Below are positions 13,756-26,188 of a stretch of DNA of 64,000 bases, in pieces; the first letter of the stretch is position 1, and each line of letters opens with the position of its first letter. This stretch comes from Odiellus spinosus (lineage: Eukaryota; Arthropoda; Arachnida; Opiliones; Phalangiidae). The notes below the pieces were generated by a model that was given only the letters and a program-made list of their open reading frames with translations, was not told the DNA's origin and searched no databases. The position numbers and the translations under genes were made by a program. The stretch covers positions 1,178,001 through 1,242,000 of the forward strand of contig CAWUCO010000207.1 in assembly GCA_963920705.1 (NCBI GenBank). The letters run 5' to 3'.

Positions 13756-14570
13756 CTACACTTGGGAAATTTGCGGATTTGCACTTGGGAAATTTGCGGA
13801 ACTGCACTTGGGAAAATTGCGGATCTGCACTTGGGAAATTTGCGGATCTGCACTTGAGAAATTTGCGGATCTATACTTGGAAAATTTGCGGATCTGCACT
13901 TGGAAAATTTGCGGATCTGCACTTGGAAAATTTGTGGATCTGCACTTGGGAAATTTCTGGATCTGCACTTGGGAAATTTCTGGATCTGCACTTGGGAAAT
14001 TTGTGGATCTGCAATTGGGAAGTTTGTGGATCTGCACTTGGGAAATAACTGGATCTGCACTAGGGAAATTTCTGGATCTGCACTTGGGAAATTTGTGGAT
14101 CTGCACTTGGGAAAATTGCGGATCTGCACTTGGGAAGTTTGCGGATCTGCACTTGGGAAATTTCTGGATCTGCACTTGGAAAATTTGTGGATCTGCACTT
14201 GGGAAATTTGCGGATCTGCACTTGGGAAATTTGCGGATCTGCACTTGGGAAATTTGCGGATCTGCAATTGGGAAGTTTGTGGATCTGCACTTGGGAAATA
14301 ACTGGATCTGCACTAGGGAAATTTCTGGATCTGCACTTGGGAAATTTGTGGATCTGCACTTGGGAAAATTGCGGATCTGCACTTGGGAAGTTTGCGGATC
14401 TGCACTTGGGAAATTTCTGGATCTGCACTTGGAAAATTTGTGGATCTGCACTTGGGAAAATTGTGGATCTGCACTTGGGAAATTTCTGGATCTGCACTTG
14501 GGAAATTTGTGGATCTGCACTTGGGAAATTTGCGGATCTGCACTTGGGAAATTTGCGGATCTGCACTTGG
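13756..14570. repeat. Domain I HOR copy A8, partial
   Basis: The copy starts with the GTGGATCTACAC marker and keeps the AAATAACTGG pair (14,048 and 14,301). It then departs from the A pattern after a run of TTTGCGG units. The right boundary is approximate. Confidence 0.6.
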
Positions 14571-15850
14571 GAAATTTGCGGATCTGCACTTGGGAAATTT
14601 GCGGATCTTCACTTGGGAAATTTGTGGATCTGCACTTAGAAAATTTGTGGATCAGCACTTGGAAAATTTCTGGATCTGCACTTGGGAAATTTGTGGATCT
14701 GCACTTTGGAAATTTGCGGATCTGCACTTGGGAAATTTGCGGATCTGCACTTGGGAAATTTGCGGATCTGCAATTGGGAAATTTGCGGATCTGCACTTGA
14801 GAAATTTGCGGATTTGCACTTTGGAAATTTGCGGATCTGCACTTGGGAAATTTGTGGATCTTCACTTGGGAAATTTGCGGAACTGCACTTGGGAAATTTG
14901 CGGATCTGCACTAGGGAAATTTATGGATCTGCACTAGGGAAATTTCTGGATCTGCACTTGGAAAATTTCTGGATCTGCACTTTGGAAATTTGTGGATCTG
15001 CACTTGGGAAAATTGTGGATCTGCACTAGGGAAATTTCTGGATCTGCACTTGGGAAATTTGTGGATCTGCACTTGGGAAATTTGCGGATCTGCACTTGGG
15101 AAATTTGCGGATCTGCACTTGGGAAATTTGCGGATCTTCACTTGGGAAATTTATGGATCTGCACTTAGAAAATTTGTGGATCTGCACTTGGAAAATTTCT
15201 GGATCTGCACTTGGGAAATTTGCGGATCTGCACTTGGGAAATTTGCGGATCTGCACTTGGGAAATTTGCGGAACTGCACTTGGGAAATTTGCGGATCTGC
15301 ACTTGGGAAATTTCTGGATCTGCACTTGGGAAATTTGTGGATCTGCACTTGGGAAATTTGCGGATCTGCACTTGGGAAATTTCTGGATCTGCAATTGGAA
15401 AATTTGTGGATCTGAACTTTGGAAATTTGTTTATCTGCACTTGGGAAAATTGTGGATCTGAACTTTGGAAATTTGTGGATCTACACTTGGGAAAATTGTG
15501 GATCTGCACTCGGGAAATTTGCGGATCTGCACTTGGGAAATTTGCGGATCTGCACTTGGGAAATTTGGGGATCTGCACTTGGGAAAGTTGCGGATCTTCA
15601 CTTGGGAAATTTGTGGATCTGCACTTAGAAAATTTGTGGATCAGCACTTGGATAATTTCTGGATCTGCACTTGGGAAATTAGTGGATCTGCACTTGGGAA
15701 ATTTGCGGAACTGCACTTGGGAAATTTGCGGATCTGCACTTGGGAAATTTGCGGATCTGCACATGGGAAATTTGCGGATCTGCACTTGGGAAATTTGTGG
15801 ATCTGCACTTGGGAAAATTGTGGATCTGCACTTGGGAAATTTCTGGATCT
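14571..15850. repeat. 1,288-bp duplication, copy 1 (approximate ends)
   Basis: The segment with GATCAGCACTTGG, GAACTTTGGAAATTTGTTTATC and TTGGATAATTTCTGG units recurs 1,288 bp (56 units) downstream. Matched marker pairs include 15,165/16,453 and 15,419/16,707. A second offset of 1,357 bp (59 units) links 14,636 to 15,993, so the edges were reshuffled. Confidence 0.65.
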
Positions 15851-17090
15851 GCACTTGGGAAATTTGTGGATCTGCACTTGGGAAATTTGCGGATCTGCAC
15901 TTGGGAAATTTGCGGATCTGCACTTGGGAAATTTGCGGATCTGCACTTGGGAAATTTGCGGATCTTCACTTGGGAAATTTGTGGATCTGCACTTAGAAAA
16001 TTTGTGGATCAGCACTTGGAAAATTTCTGGATCTGCACTTGGGAAATTTGTGGATCTGCACTTTGGAAATTTGCGGATCTGCACTTGGGAAATTTGCGGA
16101 TCTGCACTTGGGAAATTTGCGGATCTGCAATTGGGAAATTTGCGGATCTGCACTTGAGAAATTTGCGGATTTGCACTTTGGAAATTTGCGGATCTGCACT
16201 TGGGAAATTTGTGGATCTTCACTTGGGAAATTTCTGGATCTGCACTTGGAAAATTTCTGGATCTGCACTTTGGAAATTTGTGGATCTGCACTTGGGAAAA
16301 TTGTGGATCTGCACTAGGGAAATTTCTGGATCTGCACTTGGGAAATTTGTGGATCTGCACTTGGGAAATTTGCGGATCTGCACTTGGGAAATTTGCGGAT
16401 CTGCACTTGGGAAATTTGCGGATCTTCACTTGGGAAATTTATGGATCTGCACTTAGAAAGTTTGTGGATCTGCACTTGGAAAATTTCTGGATCTGCACTT
16501 GGGAAATTTGCGGATCTGCACTTGGGAAATTTGCGGATCTGCACTTGGGAAATTTGCGGAACTGCACTTGGGAAATTTGCGGATCTGCACTTGGGAAATT
16601 TCTGGATCTGCACTTGGGAAATTTGTGGATCTGCACTTGGGAAATTTGCGGATCTGCACTTGGGAAATTTCTGGATCTGCAATTGGAAAATTTGTGGATC
16701 TGAACTTTGGAAATTTGTTTATCTGCACTTGGGAAAATTGTGGATCTGAACTTTGAAAATTTGTGGATCTACACTTGGGAAAATTGTGGATCTGCACTCG
16801 GGAAATTTGCGGATCTGCACTTGGGAAATTTGCGGATCTGCACTTGGGAAATTTGGGGATCTGCACTTGGGAAAGTTGCGGATCTTCACTTGGGAAATTT
16901 GTGGATCTGCACTTAGAAAATTTGTGGATCAGCACTTGGATAATTTCTGGATCTGCACTTGGGAAATTAGTGGATCTGCACTTGGGAAATTTGCGGAACT
17001 GCACTTGGGAAATTTGCGGATCTGCACTTGGGAAATTTGCGGATCTGCACATGGGAAATTTGCGGATCTGCACTTGGGAAATTTGCGGAT
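15851..17090. repeat. 1,288-bp duplication, copy 2 (approximate ends)
   Basis: Copy of the preceding block. Differences are few, for example CTTAGAAAGTTTGTGG near 16,453 against CTTAGAAAATTTGTGG near 15,165, and GAACTTTGAAAATTTGTGG near 16,748. Confidence 0.65.
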
Positions 17091-18060
17091 CTGCACTTGA
17101 GAAATTTGCGGATCTGCACTTGGGAAATTTGCAGATCTGCACTTGGGAAATTTGCGGATCTGCACTTGGGAAAATTGCGGATCTGCACTTGGGAAATTTG
17201 CGGATCTGCACTTGGAAAATTTCTGGATCTGCACTAGGGAAATTTCTGGATCTGCACTTGGAAAATTTCTGGATCTGCACTTTGGAAATTTGTGGATCTG
17301 CACTTGGGAAAATTGTGGATCTGCACTTGGGAAATTTCTGGATCTGCACTTGGGAAATTTGTGGATCTGCACTACGGAAATTTGCGGATCTGCACTTGGG
17401 AAATTTGCGGATCTGCACTTGGGAAATTTGCAGATCTGCACTTGGGAAATTTGCGGATCTGCACTTGGGAAAATTGCGGATCTGCACTTGGGAAATTTGC
17501 GGATCTGCACTTGGGAAATTTCTGGATCTGCACAAGGAAATTTCTGGATCTGCACTTGGAAAATTTGTGGATCTGCACTTTGGACATTTGTGGATCTGCA
17601 CTTGGGAAAATTGTGGATCTGCACTTGGGAAATTTCTGGATCTGCACTTGGGAAATTTGTGGATCTGCACTTGGGAAATTTGTGGATCTGCACTAGGGAA
17701 ATTTGTGGATCTGCACTTTTGAAATTTGCGTATCTGTACTTGGGAAATTTGTGGATCTGCACTTGGGAAATTTGCGGATCTGTACATGGGAAATTTGCGG
17801 ATCTGCACTTGGGAAATTTGTGGATCTGCACTTGGGAAATTTGTGGATCTGCACAAGGAAAATTTCTGGATCTGCAGAAGGGAAATTTGTGGATCTGCAC
17901 TTGGAAAATTTGTGGATCTGCACTTTGGAAATTTGTGGATCTGCACTTGGGAAAATTGTGGATCTGCATTTGGGAAATTTCTGGATCTGCACTTGGGAAA
18001 TTTGTGGATCTGCACTTGGGAAATTTCTGGATCTGCACTTTGGAAATTTGTGGATCTGCA
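17091..18060. repeat. A-type segment inside the domain I mosaic
   Basis: The order of variant units (CACAAGGAAATTTCT near 17,530, CACTTTGGACATTTG near 17,578, CACTAGGG then CACTTTTGAAATTTGCG near 17,695-17,735, TGTACATGGG near 17,781) is that of the A HOR at about 5.6-6.2 kb, with scattered substitutions. It is a diverged part-copy. Confidence 0.6.
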
Positions 18061-19565
18061 CTTGGGAAATTTGTGGATCTGCACTTGGGAAATTGGCGGA
18101 TCTAAACTTGGGAAATTTGCGGATCTGCACTTGGGAAATTTGTGGATCTTCACTTTCGAAATTTGTGGATCTGCACTTGGGAAAATTGTGGATCTGCACT
18201 TGGGAAATTTCTGGATCTGCACTTGGGAAATTTGTGGATCTGCACTTGGGAAATTTTTGGATCTGCACTTGGGAAATTTGCGGATCTGCACTTGGGAAAT
18301 TGGCGGAACTACACTTGGGAAATTTGCGGATCTGCACTTGGGAAATTTGCGGATCTGCACTTGGGAAATTTGGGGATCTGCACTTGGGAAATTTGTGGAT
18401 CAACACTTGGGAAATTTGCGGATTTGCACTTGGGAAATTTGCGGAACTGCACTTGGGAAAATTGCGGATCTGCACTTGGGAAAATTGCGGATCTGCACTT
18501 GGGAAATTTGCGGATCTGCACTTGGGAAATTTCTGGATCTGCACTAGAGAAATTTCTGGATCTGCACTTGGAAAATTTCTGGATCTGCACTTTGGAAATT
18601 TGTGGATCTGCACTTGGGAAAATTGTGGATCTGCACCTGGGAAATTTCTGGATCTTCACTTGGGAAATTTGTGGATCTGCACTTGGGAAATTTGCGGATC
18701 TGCACTTGGGAAAATTGCGGATCTGCACTTGGGAAATTTGCGGATCTGCACTTGGGAAATTTCTGGATCTGCACAAGGAAATTTCTGGATCTGCACTTGG
18801 AAAATTTGTGGATCTGCACTTTGGACATTTGTGGATCTGCACTTGGGAAAATTGTGGATCTGCACTTTTGAAATTTCTGGATCTGCACTTGGGAAATTTG
18901 TGGATCTGCACTTGGGAAATTTCTGGATCTGCACTTTGGAAATTTGTGGATCTGCACTTGGGAAATTTTTGGATCTGCACTTGGGAAATTTGTGGATCTG
19001 CACTTGGGAAATTTGCGGATCTGCACTTGGGAAATTGGCGGATCTAAACTTGGGAAATTTGCTGATCTGCACTTGGGAAATTTGTGGATCTTCACTTTCG
19101 AAATTTGTGGATCTGCACTTGGGAAAATTGTGGATCTGCACTTGGGAAATTTCTGGATCTGCACTTGGGAAATTTGTGGATCTGCACTTGGGAAATTTTT
19201 GGATCTGCACTTGGGAAATTTGTGGATCTGCACTTGGGAAATTTGCGGATCTGCACTTGGGAAATTGGCGGAACTACACTTGGGAAATTTGCGGATCTGC
19301 ACTTGGGAAATTTGCGGATCTGCACTTGGGAAATTTGGGGATCTGCACTTGGGAAATTTGTGGATCTACACTTGGGAAATTTGCGGATTTGCACTTGGGA
19401 AATTTGCGAAACTGCACTTGGGAAAATTGCGGATCTGCACTTGGGAAATTTGCGGATCTGCACTTGAGAAATTTGCGGATCTACACTTGGAAAATTTGCG
19501 GATCTGCACTTGGAAAATTTGCGGATCTGAACTTGGAAAATTTGTGGATCTGCACTTGGGAAAAT
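18061..19565. repeat. 942-bp tandem duplication zone
   Basis: The rare units AATTGGCGGATCTAAAC and CACTTTCGAAATTTG occur near 18,091/18,152 and again 942 bp downstream (41 units minus 1 nt; the 22-nt CACAAGGAAATTT unit near 18,772 lies between). The first copy has a GATCAACACTTGG marker near 18,400; the second keeps the usual GATCTACAC near 19,366. Confidence 0.65.
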
Positions 19566-20865
19566 TGTGGATCTGCACTTGGGAAATTTCTGGATCTGCA
19601 CTTGGGAAATTTGTGGATCTGCAATTGGGAAGTTTGTGGATCTGCACTTGGGAAATAACTGGATCTGCACTAGGGAAATTTCTGGATCTGCACTTGGGAA
19701 ATTTGTGGATCTGCACTTGGGAAAATTGCGGATCTGCACTTGGGAAATTTGCGGATCTGCAGTTGGGAAATTTCTGGATCTGCACTTGGAAAATTTGTGG
19801 ATCTGAACTTTGGAAATTTGTGGATCTGCACTTGGGAAAATTGTGGATCTGCACTTGGGAAATTTCTGGATCTGCACTTGGGAAATTTGTGGATCTGCAC
19901 TTGGGAAATTTGCGGATCTGCACTTGGGAAATTTGCGGATCTGCACTTGGGAAAATTGCGGATCTGCACTTGGGAAATTTGCGGATCTGCACTTGGGAAA
20001 TTTCTGGATCTGCACTTGGAAAATTTGTGGATCTGAACTTTGGAAATTTGTGGATCTGCACTTGGGAAATTTGCGGAACTGCACTTGGGAAATTTGCGGA
20101 TCTGTACTTGGGAAATTTGCGGATCTGCACTTGGGAAATTTGCGGATCTGCACTTGGGAAATTTGCGGATCTGCACTTGAGAAATTTGCGGATCTGCACT
20201 TGGGAAATTTGCGGATCTGCACTTGGGAAATTTCTGGATCTGCACTTGGGAAATTTGTGGATCTGCAATTGGGAAGTTTGTGGATCTGCACTTGGGAAAT
20301 AACTGGATCTGCACTAGGGAAATTTCTGGATCTGCACTTGGGAAATTTGTGGATCTGCACTTGGGAAAATTGCGGATCTGCACTTGGGAAATTTGCGGAT
20401 CTGCAGTTGGGAAATTTCTGGATCTGCACTTGGAAAATTTGTGGATCTGAACTTTGGAAATTTGTGGATCTGCACTTGGGAAAATTGTGGATCTGCACTT
20501 GGGAAATTTCTGGATCTGCACTTGGGAAATTTGTGGATCTGCACTTGGGAAATTTGCGGATCTGCACTTGGGAAATTTGCGGATCTGCACTTGGGAAAAT
20601 TGCGGATCTGCACTTGGGAAATTTGCGGATCTGCACTTGGGAAATTTCTGGATCTGCACTTGGAAAATTTGTGGATCTGAACTTTGGAAATTTGTGGATC
20701 TGCACTTGGGAAATTTGCGGAACTGCACTTGGGAAATTTGCGGATCTGTACTTGGGAAATTTGCGGATCTGCACTTGGGAAATTTGCGGATCTGCACTTG
20801 GGAAATTTGCGGATCTGCACTTGAGAAATTTGCTGATCTGCACTTGGGAAATTTGCGGATCTGCA
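19566..20865. repeat. 644-bp tandem duplication, two copies
   Basis: Two copies of exactly 28 units lie side by side, about 19,576-20,219 and 20,220-20,863. Each has an AAATAACTGG marker (19,658 and 20,302), GCAGTTGGGAAATTTCTGG, GAACTTTGGAAATTTGTGG and GATCTGTACTTGG. The 98-residue translated frames at 19,740 and 20,384 are identical. The copies diverge after the CTTGAGAAATTTGC unit near 20,822. Confidence 0.75.
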
Positions 20866-23800
20866 CTTGGGAAATTTGCGGATCTTCACTTGGGAAATTT
20901 GCGGATCTGCACTTGGGAAATTTGCGGATCTGCACTAGGGAAATTTCTGGATCTGCACTAGGGAAATTTCTGGATCTGCACTTGGAAAATTTCTGGATCT
21001 GCACTTTGGAAATTTGTGGATCTGCACTTGGGAAAATTGTGGATCTGCACTAGGGAAATTTCTGGATCTGCACTTGGGAAATTTGTGGATCTGCACTTGG
21101 GAAATTTGCGGATCTGCACTTGGGAAATTTGCGGATCTGCACTTGGGAAATTTGCGGATCTTCACTTGGGAAATTTATGGATCTGCACTTAGAAAATTTG
21201 TGGATCTGCACTTGGAAAATTTCTGGATCTGCACTTGGGAAATTTGCGGATCTGCACTTGGGAAATTTGCGGATCTGCACTTGGGAAATTTGCGGAACTG
21301 CACTTGGGAAATTTGCGGATCTGCACTTGGGAAATTTCTGGATCTGCACTTGGGAAATTTGTGGATCTGCACTTGGGAAATTTGCGGATCTGCACTTGGG
21401 AAATTTGCGGATCTGCACTTGGGAAATTTGCGGATCTGCACTTATGTAATTTCTGGATCTGCACTTGGAAAATATGTGGATCTGCACTTGGGAAATTTGC
21501 GGATCTGCACTTGTTAAATTTGCGGATCTGCACTTGGGAAATTTGCGGATCTGCACTTGGGAAATTTGCGGATCTGCACTTGGGAAATTTGCGGATCTTC
21601 ACTTGGGAAATTTGTGGATCTGCACTTAGAAAATTTGTGGATCAGCACTTGGAAAATTTCTCGATCTGCACTTGGGAAATTTGTGGATCTGCACTTGGGA
21701 AATTTGCGGAACTGCACTTGGGAAATTTGCGGATCTGCACTTGGGAAATTTGCGGATCTGCACTTGGGAAATTTGCGGATCTGCAGTTGGGAAATTTGCG
21801 GATCTGCACTTGAGAAATTTGCGGATCTGCACTTGGGAAATTTGCGGATCTGCACTTGGGAAATTTGCGGATCTGCAATTGGGAAAATTGCGGATCTGCA
21901 CTTGGGAAAAATCTGGATCTGCACTAGGGAAATTTTTGGATCTGCACTTGGGAAATTTGGGGATCTGCACTTGGGAAATTTGCGAATCTGCACTTGGGAA
22001 ATTTGCGGATCTGCACTCGGGAAATTTGCGGATCTGCACATTTGAAATTTGCGGATCTGCACTTGGGAAATTTGCGGATCTGCACTTGGGTAATTTGCGG
22101 ATCTTCACTTGGGAAATTTGTGGATCTGCACTTTGAAAATTTGTGGATCTGCACTTGGGAAATTTCTGGATCTGCACTAGGGAAATTTCTGGATCTGCAC
22201 AAGGGAAATTTGTGGATCTGCACTTGGAAAGTTTGTGGATCTGCACTTTGGAAATTTGTGGATCTGCACTTGGGAAATTTGTGGATCTGCACTTGGGAAA
22301 TTTGTGGATCTGCACTTGGGAAATTTGCGGATGTGCACTTGGGAAATTGGCGGATCTACACTTGGGAAATTTGAGGATCTGCACTTGGGAAATTTGTGGA
22401 TCTGCAATTGGGAAGTTTGTGGATCTGCACTTGGGAAATAACTGGATCTGCACTAGGGAAATTTCTGGATCTGCACTAGGGAAATTTGTGGATCTGCACT
22501 TGGGAAAATTGCGGATCTGCACTTGGGAAATTTTCGGATCTGCACTTGGCAAATTTCTGGATCTGCACTTGGAAAATTTGTGGATCTGAACTTTGGAAAT
22601 TTGTGGATCTGCACTTGGGAAAATTGTGGATCTGCACTTGGGAAATTTGTGGATCTGCACTTGGGAAATTTTCGGATCTGCACTTGGGAAATTTGCGGAT
22701 CTGCACTTGGGAAATTTGCGGATCTGCACTTGGGAAATTTGCGGATCTTCACTTGGGAAATTTGTGGATCTGCACTTAGAAAATTTGTGGATCAGCACTT
22801 GGAAAATTTCTGGATCTGCACTTGGGAAATTTGTGGATCTGCACTTGGGAAATTTGCGGAACTGCACTTGGGAAATTTGCGGATCTGCACTTGGGAAATT
22901 TGCGGATCTGCACTTGGGAAATTTGCGGATCTGCACTTGGGAAATTTGCGGATCTGCACTTGAGAAATTTGCGGATCTGCACTTGGGAAATTTGCGGATC
23001 TGCACTTTTGAAATTTGCGGATTTGCACTTGGGAAAATTTCGGATCTGCACTTGGGAAATTTCTGGATCTGCACTAGGGAAATTTCTGGATCTGCACTTG
23101 GAAAATTTCTGGATCTGCACTTTGGAAATTTGTTGATCTGCACTTGGGAAAATTGTAGATCTGCACTTGGGAAATTTCTGGATCTGCACTTGGGAAATTT
23201 GTGGATCTGCACTTGGGAAATTTGCGGATCTGCACTTGGGAAATTTGCGGATCTGCACTTGGGAAATTTGCGGATCTTCACTTGGGAAATTTATGGATCT
23301 GCACTTAGAAAATTTGTGGATCTGCACTTGGAAAATTTCTGGATCTGCACTTGGGAAATTTGCGGATCTGCACTTGGGAAATTTGCGGATCTGCACTTGG
23401 GAAATTTGCGGAACTGCACTTGGGAAATTTGCGGATCTGCACTTGGGAAATTTGCGGATCTGCACTTGGGAAATTTGCGGATCTGCACTTGGGAAATTTG
23501 TGGATCTGCACTTGGAAAATTTCTGGATCTGAACTTTGGAAATTTGTTTATCTGCACTTGGGAAATTTGCGGATCTGCACTTGGGAAATTTGCGGATCTG
23601 CACTTGGGAAATTTGCGGAACTGCACTTGGGAAATTTGCGGATCTGCACTTGGGAAATTTGCGGATCTGCACTTGGGAAATTTGCGGATCTGCACTTGGG
23701 AAATTTGCGGATCTGCACTTTTGAAATTTGCGGATCTGCACTTGAGAAATTTGCGGATCTGCACTTGGGAAATTTGCGGATCTGCACTTGGTAAAATTGC

Positions 23801-24720
23801 GGATCTGCACTTGGGAAATTTGCGGATCTGCACTTGGGAAATTTCTGGATCTGCACTTGGAAAATTTGTGGATCTGAACTTTGGAAACTTGTTTATCTGC
23901 ACTTGGGAAAATTGTGGATCTGAACTTTGGAAATTTGTGGATCTGCACTTGGGAAAATTGTGGATCTGCACTCGGGAAATTTGCGGATCTGCACTTGGGA
24001 AATTTGCGGATCTGCTTTTGGGAAATTTGCGGATCTGCACTTGGGAAAGTTGCGGATCTTTACTTGGGAAATTTGTGGATCTGCACTTAGAAAATTTGTG
24101 GATCACCCTTGGATAATTTCTGGATCTGCACTTGGGAAATTAGTGGATCTGCACTTGGGAAATTTGCGGAACTGCACTTGGGAAATTTGCGGATCTGCAC
24201 TTGGGAAATTTGCGGATCTGCACTTGGGAAATTTGCGTATCTGCACTTGGGAAATTTGCGGATCTGCACTTGAGAAATTTGCGGATCTGCACTTGGGAAA
24301 TTTGCGGATCTGCACTTGGGAAATTTGCGGATCTGCACTTGGGAAAATTGCGGATCTGCACTTGGGAAATTTGCGGATCTGCACTTGGGAAATTTCTGGA
24401 TCTGCACTAGGGAAATTTCTGGATCTGCACTTGGAAAATTTCTGGATCTGCACTTTGGAAATTTGTGGATCTGCACTTGGGAAAATTGTGGATCTGCACT
24501 TGGGAAATTTCTGGATCTGCACTTGGGAAATTTGTGGATCTGCACTTGGGAAATTTGTGGATCTGCACTTGGGAAATTTGCGGATCTGCACTTGGGAAAT
24601 TTGCAGATCTGCACTTGGGAAATTTGCGGATCTGCACTTGGGAAAATTGCGGATCTGCACTTGGGAAATTTACGGATCTGCACTTGGGAAATTTCTGGAT
24701 CTGCACAAGGAAATTTCTGG
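20866..24720. repeat. Domain I right-hand mosaic
   Basis: Segments already seen at 15-17 kb recur here with substitutions: the GATCTTCAC / TTTATGG / CTTAGAAAA trio near 21,170 and 23,290, the GATCAGCACTTGGAAAATTT unit near 21,645 and 22,793, and GAACTTTGGAAA near 22,590, 23,535, 23,880 and 23,920. One AAATAACTGG marker lies at 22,441. TTTGCGG units become more frequent toward the right. Confidence 0.6.
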
Positions 24721-25588
24721 ATCTGCACTTGGGAAATTTGCGGATCTGCACTTGGAAAATTTGCGTATCTGCACTTGGGAAATTTGCGGATCTGCACTTG
24801 GGAAATTTGCGGATCTGCAATTGGGAAATTTGCGGATCTGCACTTGGGAAAGTTGCGGATCTGCATTTTTGAAATTTGCGGATCTGCAATTGGGAAATTT
24901 GCGGATCTGCACTTGGGAAATTTGCGGATCTGCACTTGGGAAATTTGCGTATCTGCACTTGGAAAATTTACGGATCTGCACTTGGGAAATTTGCGGATAT
25001 GCACTTGGGAAATTTGCGGATCTGCACTTGGGAAATTTGATGATATGCACTTGGGAAATTTGCGGATCTGCACTTGGGAAATTTGCGGATCTGCACTTGT
25101 TAAATTTGCGGATCTGCACTTTGGAAATTTGCGGATCTGCACTTTTGAAATTTGCGGTTCTGCACTTTAGAAATTTGCGGATCTGCACTTGGGAAATTTG
25201 CGGATCTGCACTTGGGAAATTTGCGGATCTGCACTTGGGAAATTTGCGGATCTGCACTTGGAAAATTTGCAGATCTGCACTTGGAAAATTTGCGGATCTG
25301 CACTTGGGAAATTTGCGGATCTGCACTTGGGAAATTTGCGGATCTGCACTTGGGAAATTTGCTTATCTGCACTTGGAAAATTTGCGGATCTGCACTTGGG
25401 AAATTTGCGGATATGCACTTGGGAAATTTGCGGATCTGCACTTGGGAAATTTCCGGATCTGCACTTGTGAAATTTGCGGATCTGCACTTGGGAAATTTGC
25501 GGATCTGCACTTGGGAAATTTGCGGATCTGCACTTGGGAAATTTGCGGATCTGCACTTGGGAAATTTGCGGATCTGCACTTTTGAAAT
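24721..25588. repeat. Junction block before the 3,452-bp HOR
   Basis: TTTGCGG units with GCAATTGGG, TTTGATGATATGC, CTTGTTAAATTT, CACTTTAGAAA and GAAATTTCCGG variants. The TTTGATGATATGC-CTTGTTAAA order recurs near 35.0, 39.25, 43.7 and 44.47 kb, so this block is related to the 32-45 kb HOR rather than to its immediate neighbour. Confidence 0.6.
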
Positions 25589-26188
25589 TTGCGGATCTGC
25601 ACTTTTGAAATTTGCGGATCTGCACTTGGGAAATTTGCGGATCTGCACTTGGGAAGTTTGCGGATCTGCACTTGGGAAATTTTGCGGATCTGCACTTGGG
25701 AAATTTGGGGATCTGCACTTGGGAAATTTGCGGATCTGCACTTGGGAAATTTGCGGATCTGCACTTGGGAAATTTTCGGATCTGCACTTGGGAAATTTGC
25801 GGATCTGCACTTGGGAAATTTGCGGATCTGCACTTTTGAAATTTGCGGATCTGCACTTGGGAAATTTGCGGATCTGCACTTTTGAAATTTGCGGATCTGC
25901 ACTTTTGAAATTTGCGGATCTGCACTTGGGAAATTTGCGGATCTGCACTTGGGAAGTTTGCGGATCTGCACTTGGGAAATTTTGCGGATCTGCACTTGGG
26001 AAATTTGGGGATCTGCACTTGGGAAATTTGCGGATCTGCACTTGGGAAATTTGCGGATCTGCACTTGGGAAATTTTCGGATCTGCACTTGGGAAATTTGC
26101 GGATCTGCACTTGGGAAATTTGCGGATCTGCACTTTTGAAATTTGCGGATCTGCAATTGGGAAATTTGCGGATCTGCACTTTTGAAAT
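25589..26188. repeat. 300-bp tandem duplication in C1
   Basis: Positions 25,621-25,860 and 25,921-26,160 read identically except for one base (CACTTGG against CAATTGG near 26,154). Each 300-bp copy is 12 units of 23 nt plus one 24-nt AAATTTTGC unit, and includes a TTTGGGGATC and an AAATTTTCGG unit. Confidence 0.85.

Larger units (their letters stand above)
1..24720. repeat. Domain I: mixed TTTGC/TTTGT/TTTCT units
   Basis: Units end in TTTGC, TTTGT or TTTCT in comparable numbers. In the first 600 bases I count 12 of 26 unit junctions with CpG (GCGG), 7 with GTGG and 7 with CTGG. Diagnostic variants are CACTAGGG, CACTTAGAAAA, CACTTTGGAAA, CACTTTGGACA, the 22-nt CACAAGGAAATTT unit and AAATAACTGG followed by CACTAGGG. 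The last run of TTTCTGG units lies near 24,690-24,730, where the composition changes sharply. Confidence 0.85.
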